From Trypanosoma brucei gambiense DAL972 (Eukaryota > Euglenozoa > Kinetoplastea > Trypanosomatida > Trypanosomatidae): a DNA stretch of 64,000 bases. Made by a program: the position numbers and the translations under genes. Under the pieces are notes generated by a model. That model was not told where the DNA came from and made no database searches. It worked only from the letters and a program-made list of their open reading frames with translations. The DNA lies in NCBI RefSeq assembly GCF_000210295.1, contig NC_026743.1, positions 434,001 to 498,000 on the forward strand, given 5' to 3'. This document shows positions 59,821 to 64,000 of the stretch, piece by piece (the stretch's first letter is position 1; each line of letters starts with the position of its first letter).

Positions 59821-60570
59821 ATGCTGTGGATTCAAATATGTACATTTGTAGTGCTTTCCACATGTCTTCTCGTTCCTGAGGTGGTGAACGCTTGGAGCTA
59901 TGGAGAGCTTCTTCCCGTTAGCTTCCACTTACGCCTGAAGCGCACAGCTGCAGCCACAGATATTCCCAGAGGAGCAGATGATATGATTGAAGTCAAGGAG
60001 ACAAAAAATAACCAGTGGCTTATTACTCGTCCGCTCCCACCGGACAACAGTCCTCGTTTTGCAATTAACACACGAGCTCACCAACCATCCACGAGGCTTT
60101 TCGAGTACGCCACCAATGCAACAAAACAAGAAGGTGGTTCTATATCAGATGTGGCTGTCCGCTTTCAAATTGAGCGTGGCCTGGCCAAATCCACTGCTTG
60201 GTACCCCCTGATGAAAACTATCATAAAAAAAATAACGACGGGAAAAAGAAAATCGAAAGTGGAACACTCAAAGGAAGAACATTATCTAGCTGGCCTCAAT
60301 TTCCACTTTGGCTATCAAAGCGGAACTTTTCACAAGATTACGTCTTTCAGGGTAGAGCCAACGTACTCCAAAGTGAAGAACAACGACCTTGAACTTCATT
60401 ACCAATGGACAGAGCAGCGAACATATAACCCACACATTGCTCTCTGTATATGCTCCCTAGTCGCAGTTATAGCTGCATCATCTACTTTATCAATAATATT
60501 TACAAAAAAGACACACCTTACAAAAGCATTTAGTAAGAAAGAAGTAAGAGTAAAAAATCATAAACAATAG
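59821..60570 (+). CDS. Putative type I membrane protein with signal peptide, orphan
   Basis: A 249-residue protein from ATG 59821, the only in-frame ATG near the start. Residues 1-24 form a classical signal peptide (hydrophobic core, then NAWS). The middle is a hydrophilic, Lys/Thr/Asn-rich domain with one sequon (NAT). A hydrophobic anchor lies at about 206-228 (ALCICSLVAVIAASSTLSIIF) and is followed by a 20-residue Lys-rich tail. This predicts a single-pass ER/secretory-pathway or surface protein with its N-terminus lumenal. The codons are markedly AT-rich (many AAA, ATA, ACA) compared with neighbours, and it ends only 161 bases before EF-1alpha. No family is recognised; possibly lineage-specific. 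Confidence 0.7.
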   Translation: MLWIQICTFVVLSTCLLVPEVVNAWSYGELLPVSFHLRLKRTAAATDIPRGADDMIEVKETKNNQWLITRPLPPDNSPRFAINTRAHQPSTRLFEYATNATKQEGGSISDVAVRFQIERGLAKSTAWYPLMKTIIKKITTGKRKSKVEHSKEEHYLAGLNFHFGYQSGTFHKITSFRVEPTYSKVKNNDLELHYQWTEQRTYNPHIALCICSLVAVIAASSTLSIIFTKKTHLTKAFSKKEVRVKNHKQ

Positions 60571-60731
60571 CAAAGAAAAAAAAATAACAATATTAAAAAA
60601 AATGTAAATATCATATCAAAAATAATAATATTTTACGAAAAAGAAACAAAAAGTATTTAACATATCCTTCTCCCTACGCAATTTAAGTGTTTATTAAAAG
60701 TTAACTCTCACGTGAAAGTAAAGTAACAGCC
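60571..60731 (+). promoter_or_regulatory. Very AT-rich spacer and 5' region of EF-1alpha copy 1
   Basis: 60571-60660 is mostly A and T. A short CT tract at 60664-60674 precedes AGs at 60686-60687 and 60700-60701. The final 51 bases before the ATG are the same in all three copies of the array; what lies upstream of base 60681 differs between copy 1 and copies 2 and 3. Confidence 0.5.
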
Positions 60732-62856
60732 ATGGGAAAGGAAAAGGTGCACATGAATCTTGTGGTGGTGGGCCACGTCGATGCCGGTAAATCCACTGCA
60801 ACGGGTCACTTGATCTACAAGTGCGGTGGTATTGACAAACGTACGATCGAGAAGTTCGAGAAAGAAGCTGCCGACATTGGTAAGGCCTCATTCAAGTACG
60901 CATGGGTGCTGGACAAGCTGAAGGCTGAGCGCGAACGTGGTATCACGATCGACATTGCACTGTGGAAATTCGAGTCACCCAAGTCTGTCTTCACTATTAT
61001 TGATGCTCCTGGGCACCGTGACTTCATCAAGAACATGATCACCGGCACATCGCAAGCCGACGCAGCCATCCTCATCATTGCCTCTGCGCAGGGTGAGTTC
61101 GAGGCTGGTATCTCCAAGGATGGACAGACCCGCGAGCACGCGTTGCTGGCCTTCACTTTGGGTGTGAAGCAGATGGTTGTGTGCTGCAACAAGATGGACG
61201 ACAAGACTGTGAACTACGGACAGGAGCGGTATGACGAGATTGTGAAGGAGGTGTCTGCTTACATCAAGAAGGTTGGGTACAACGTGGAGAAGGTGCGCTT
61301 CGTCCCCATCTCCGGATGGCAGGGCGACAACATGATTGAGAAATCCGAGAAGATGCCATGGTACAAGGGTCCAACGCTCCTGGAGGCACTAGACATGCTG
61401 GAGCCACCAGTGCGTCCGAGCGACAAGCCCCTGCGTCTGCCACTGCAGGACGTGTACAAGATCGGTGGTATTGGCACCGTGCCCGTTGGTCGTGTGGAGA
61501 CCGGCGTGATGAAGCCTGGTGATGTGGTGACGTTTGCCCCCGCCAACGTGACGACCGAGGTGAAATCGATCGAGATGCACCACGAGCAGCTCGCTGAGGC
61601 GACCCCCGGTGACAACGTCGGCTTTAACGTGAAGAACGTTTCTGTAAAGGACATCCGCCGTGGCAACGTCTGCGGTAACACCAAGAACGACCCCCCAAAG
61701 GAGGCCGCCGACTTCACGGCACAGGTGATCATCCTGAACCACCCCGGACAGATTGGAAACGGTTATGCGCCCGTGCTGGACTGCCACACATCGCACATTG
61801 CCTGCAAGTTCGCGGAGATCGAGTCGAAGATCGACCGTCGCTCTGGCAAGGAGCTGGAGAAGGCTCCCAAGTCGATCAAGTCTGGCGACGCCGCGATCGT
61901 GCGCATGGTGCCGCAGAAGCCTATGTGCGTGGAGGTCTTCAACGACTACGCGCCACTCGGCCGCTTTGCCGTGCGTGACATGCGCCAGACCGTCGCTGTC
62001 GGTATCATCAAGGCCGTGACCAAGAAGGACGGTTCTGGTGGTAAGGTGACGAAGGCTGCGGTGAAGGCTTCGAAGAAATAAACAATGGTCCCTACCGCGT
62101 CACAGCGTATGAAGGCCACATTGCAATTTAGCGTGGGACATTGCATAAATGACGGTGGTGGGGGTCACTGTTTGAGGGCGTGTCTTAAGCTGGATTGAAT
62201 GATGTGGTGACGGATCCAAGGAGGTAGAAGAGGATGTAAGGGGTATGAAGGGAAGAGAAATGGGAAAAGAGATTAAATGATATTAATAGGAAAATGAAAA
62301 TGATATTTTAGTGCAAAGAAAAAACTATAACAATTAACACTGAATAACTACGGAAAAGAAAATGAATACTCAATAATAACAATAATAACCAGAATACCAC
62401 GACTCTGAGCGGAGGTAGATAATATGCTGAGACGAACACAGGAAAAGAAACATAATGAGGAGTGGTAATAAGCAATCGTAATGCATCATGATAAAATATT
62501 TGTGGGTAGATGACTGCGGAAAAACGTAACACAGCTGGGTTGGTGCTTTTGAAGGAATGCTGTTGGCTGCTGTAACGTGAAAATAATGGTGCACCGAGTA
62601 CAAACCCGCAAGGTGCAAAGGGGGAGTGCAATAAATGAGAAGCTGTAACTCCTAGGCACAGCTCGACGGTCTCTTAAGTTTGGCATTGCCTCCTCCTTGA
62701 ATTGGATACGTACACACAAGCCCTTGTGCCGCCGCTTGACGGTGGTGTGGACACGTATACCCATATGCATGTCACTGCGCCACTCTTCTTTCTTCTTGTT
62801 TTTTGTTATCGTCTATTGTGCGTACTGCCGTATACGTTGTTTACTAGGTCTTCGCT
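60681..62856 (+). repeat. EF-1alpha tandem array unit 1 (2,176 bp)
   Basis: Distance between matching points of copies 1 and 2 (60681 and 62857) is 2,176 bp, giving the repeat period. Unit 2 is cut by the N gap and unit 3 by the window end. Confidence 0.88.
60732..62081 (+). CDS. TEF1: Translation elongation factor 1-alpha, copy 1 (complete)
   Basis: A 449-residue GTPase that delivers aminoacyl-tRNA to the ribosomal A site. G1 loop GHVDAGKS (about 14-21), RGITIDIA switch I, DAPGH (G3), NKMD (G4) and SGW (G5-like) are all present, followed by the two beta-barrel domains ([13 protein letters not shown], then [10 protein letters not shown]). The C-terminus is Lys-rich. Near-perfect match to eukaryotic EF-1alpha in sequence and length. 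First copy of a head-to-tail array; copies share the 51-bp leader just before the ATG. High codon bias toward C/G third positions agrees with abundant expression. Confidence 0.98.
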
Positions 62857-62907
62857 ATTTAAGTGTTTATTAAAAGTTAACTCTCACGTGAAAGTAAAGT
62901 AACAGCC
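62082..62907 (+). other. EF-1alpha intergenic spacer
   Basis: The 826-bp spacer between copies 1 and 2, mostly AT-rich. A C/T tract at about 62781-62800 and a T run near 62800-62806 probably provide the splice signal for copy 2. The part from 62746 reappears exactly at 63621 before copy 3. Confidence 0.7.
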
Positions 62908-63408
62908 ATGGGAAAGGAAAAGGTGCACATGAATCTTGTGGTGGTGGGCCACGTCGATGCCGGTAAATCCACTGCAACGGGTCACTTGATCTACAAGTGC
63001 GGTGGTATTGACAAACGTACGATCGAGAAGTTCGAGAAAGAAGCTGCCGACATTGGTAAGGCCTCATTCAAGTACGCATGGGTGCTGGACAAGCTGAAGG
63101 CTGAGCGCGAACGTGGTATCACGATCGACATTGCACTGTGGAAATTCGAGTCACCCAAGTCTGTCTTCACTATTATTGATGCTCCTGGGCACCGTGACTT
63201 CATCAAGAACATGATCACCGGCACATCGCAAGCCGACGCAGCCATCCTCATCATTGCCTCTGCGCAGGGTGAGTTCGAGGCTGGTATCTCCCAGGATGGA
63301 CAGACCCGCGAGCACCCGTTGCTGGCCTTCCCTTTGGGGGGAAACCAAAGGGTTTGTGCTGCACACAAAAGGACCAAAAAACTGGAAACTACGAACGGAA
63401 CGGTATAA
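62908..63408 (+). CDS. TEF1: Elongation factor 1-alpha, copy 2 (5' part; sequence degrades before gap)
   Basis: Identical to copy 1 for about 380 bases (to about 63290), including G1, switch I and DAPGH. Beyond that single-base changes, homopolymer extensions and small indels accumulate, the frame drifts and meets a stop at 63406-63408, and runs of C and A (63460-63520) lead into the N gap. The errors grow steadily toward the gap and keep the shadow of the normal sequence, which is typical of the low-quality end of a sequencing read. I regard this as an intact gene poorly sequenced, not a pseudogene. Confidence 0.85.
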   Translation: MGKEKVHMNLVVVGHVDAGKSTATGHLIYKCGGIDKRTIEKFEKEAADIGKASFKYAWVLDKLKAERERGITIDIALWKFESPKSVFTIIDAPGHRDFIKNMITGTSQADAAILIIASAQGEFEAGISQDGQTREHPLLAFPLGGNQRVCAAHKRTKKLETTNGTV

Positions 63409-63520
63409 CAAAATTGAAAGAAGGGTCCGCTTACCCCAAAAGGTGGGTACCACCGGAAAAAGGGCCCTTTCCCCCCCCCCCGAGGGGGGCGACACCCTGT
63501 TTAAAAACCCAAAAAAACCC

Positions 63521-63620
63521 NNNNNNNNNNNNNNNNNNNNNNNNNNNNNNNNNNNNNNNNNNNNNNNNNNNNNNNNNNNNNNNNNNNNNNNNNNNNNNNN
63601 NNNNNNNNNNNNNNNNNNNN
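63521..63620. other. Assembly gap (100 N)
   Basis: A run of exactly 100 N, a usual placeholder for unknown size. Copies 2 and 3 are 875 bp apart here against 2,176 bp for copies 1 and 2, so at least about 1.3 kb, or more if whole units are collapsed, is missing. Confidence 0.98.
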
Positions 63621-63782
63621 TGTGGACACGTATACCCATATGCATGTCACTGCGCCACTCTTCTTTCTTCTTGTTTTTTGTTATCGTCTATTGTGCGTAC
63701 TGCCGTATACGTTGTTTACTAGGTCTTCGCTATTTAAGTGTTTATTAAAAGTTAACTCTCACGTGAAAGTAAAGTAACAGCC

Positions 63783-64000
63783 ATGGGAAAGGAAAAGGTG
63801 CACATGAATCTTGTGGTGGTGGGCCACGTCGATGCCGGTAAATCCACTGCAACGGGTCACTTGATCTACAAGTGCGGTGGTATTGACAAACGTACGATCG
63901 AGAAGTTCGAGAAAGAAGCTGCCGACATTGGTAAGGCCTCATTCAAGTACGCATGGGTGCTGGACAAGCTGAAGGCTGAGCGCGAACGTGGTATCACGAT
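63783..64000 (+). CDS. TEF1: Elongation factor 1-alpha, copy 3 (3' end outside window)
   Basis: Starts at ATG 63783 with the same leader and N-terminal codons as copies 1 and 2, covering the first 72 residues including the GHVDAGKS loop. It runs off the window at base 64000. No difference from copy 1 was noticed in this stretch. Confidence 0.97.

Noticed and set aside
59821..60570. Possible cis-spliced intron or RNA gene in this AT-rich stretch
   Set aside because: The frame is continuous with a signal peptide and membrane anchor; no intron or tRNA structure was recognised.
63409..63520. Frameshifted pseudogene copy of EF-1alpha
   Set aside because: Errors rise steadily towards the N gap with homopolymer stretches; read-quality loss explains them better than mutation.

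Overview
The window looks like nuclear DNA of an African trypanosome, almost certainly Trypanosoma brucei. From memory of gene order I place it on chromosome 10, upstream of and into the EF-1alpha array. The grounds are intron-less genes all on one strand, AT-rich intergenic stretches with polypyrimidine tracts and AG acceptors (trans-splicing signals), a tandem pair of hexokinases carrying a PTS2 glycosome signal, a major vault protein, a mitochondrial type IA topoisomerase, PPR proteins and a tandem EF-1alpha array.

Layout: every credible gene is on the + strand, which fits one polycistronic transcription unit read left to right with no strand switch. Positions 1-4161 hold a tail-anchored-like protein open to the left edge, a small basic protein and a multi-span membrane protein. 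Positions 4685-12449 hold a giant LRR/calpain-fold protein and the topoisomerase. Positions 14171-29100 hold a receptor-like STE11 kinase with a cyclase-fold domain, a putative mitochondrial protein with a zinc-type Cys cluster, a pseudokinase, an LRR protein and a Pumilio/Nop9-like protein. Positions 29476-42085 hold an LRR-TPR-CHAT protein, another LRR protein, major vault protein and ARP6. Positions 42456-46918 hold the two hexokinases on a duplicated 1.7 kb block. Positions 47434-60570 hold a PPR protein, a Cdc7/MAP3K-epsilon-like kinase, an unknown protein, a Mex67/NXF-like protein, a small mitochondrial-type membrane protein and an AT-rich secretory-type orphan. From 60732 on there is one intact EF-1alpha copy, a second that decays into poor-quality sequence before a 100-N gap, and the start of a third.

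The most notable theme is enzyme folds that appear to have lost their catalytic residues: a calpain fold without Cys or Asn, a CHAT fold without the His/Cys dyad, a class III cyclase fold without metal-binding Asp, and a protein kinase fold lacking all three key catalytic residues. The two protease-like genes share the same N-terminal LYxxYC-plus-LRR head, and a third LRR gene may carry a variant of it. Neighbouring genes need not share a pathway in trypanosomes, so the co-location is weak evidence of joint function; the shared module is stronger. Two further points are a near-perfect 19-bp hairpin placed just after a splice acceptor signal at 22416-22469, and a gene-conversion-like pattern in the hexokinase pair. 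No tRNA, rRNA, CRISPR array or recognisable transposon was seen.
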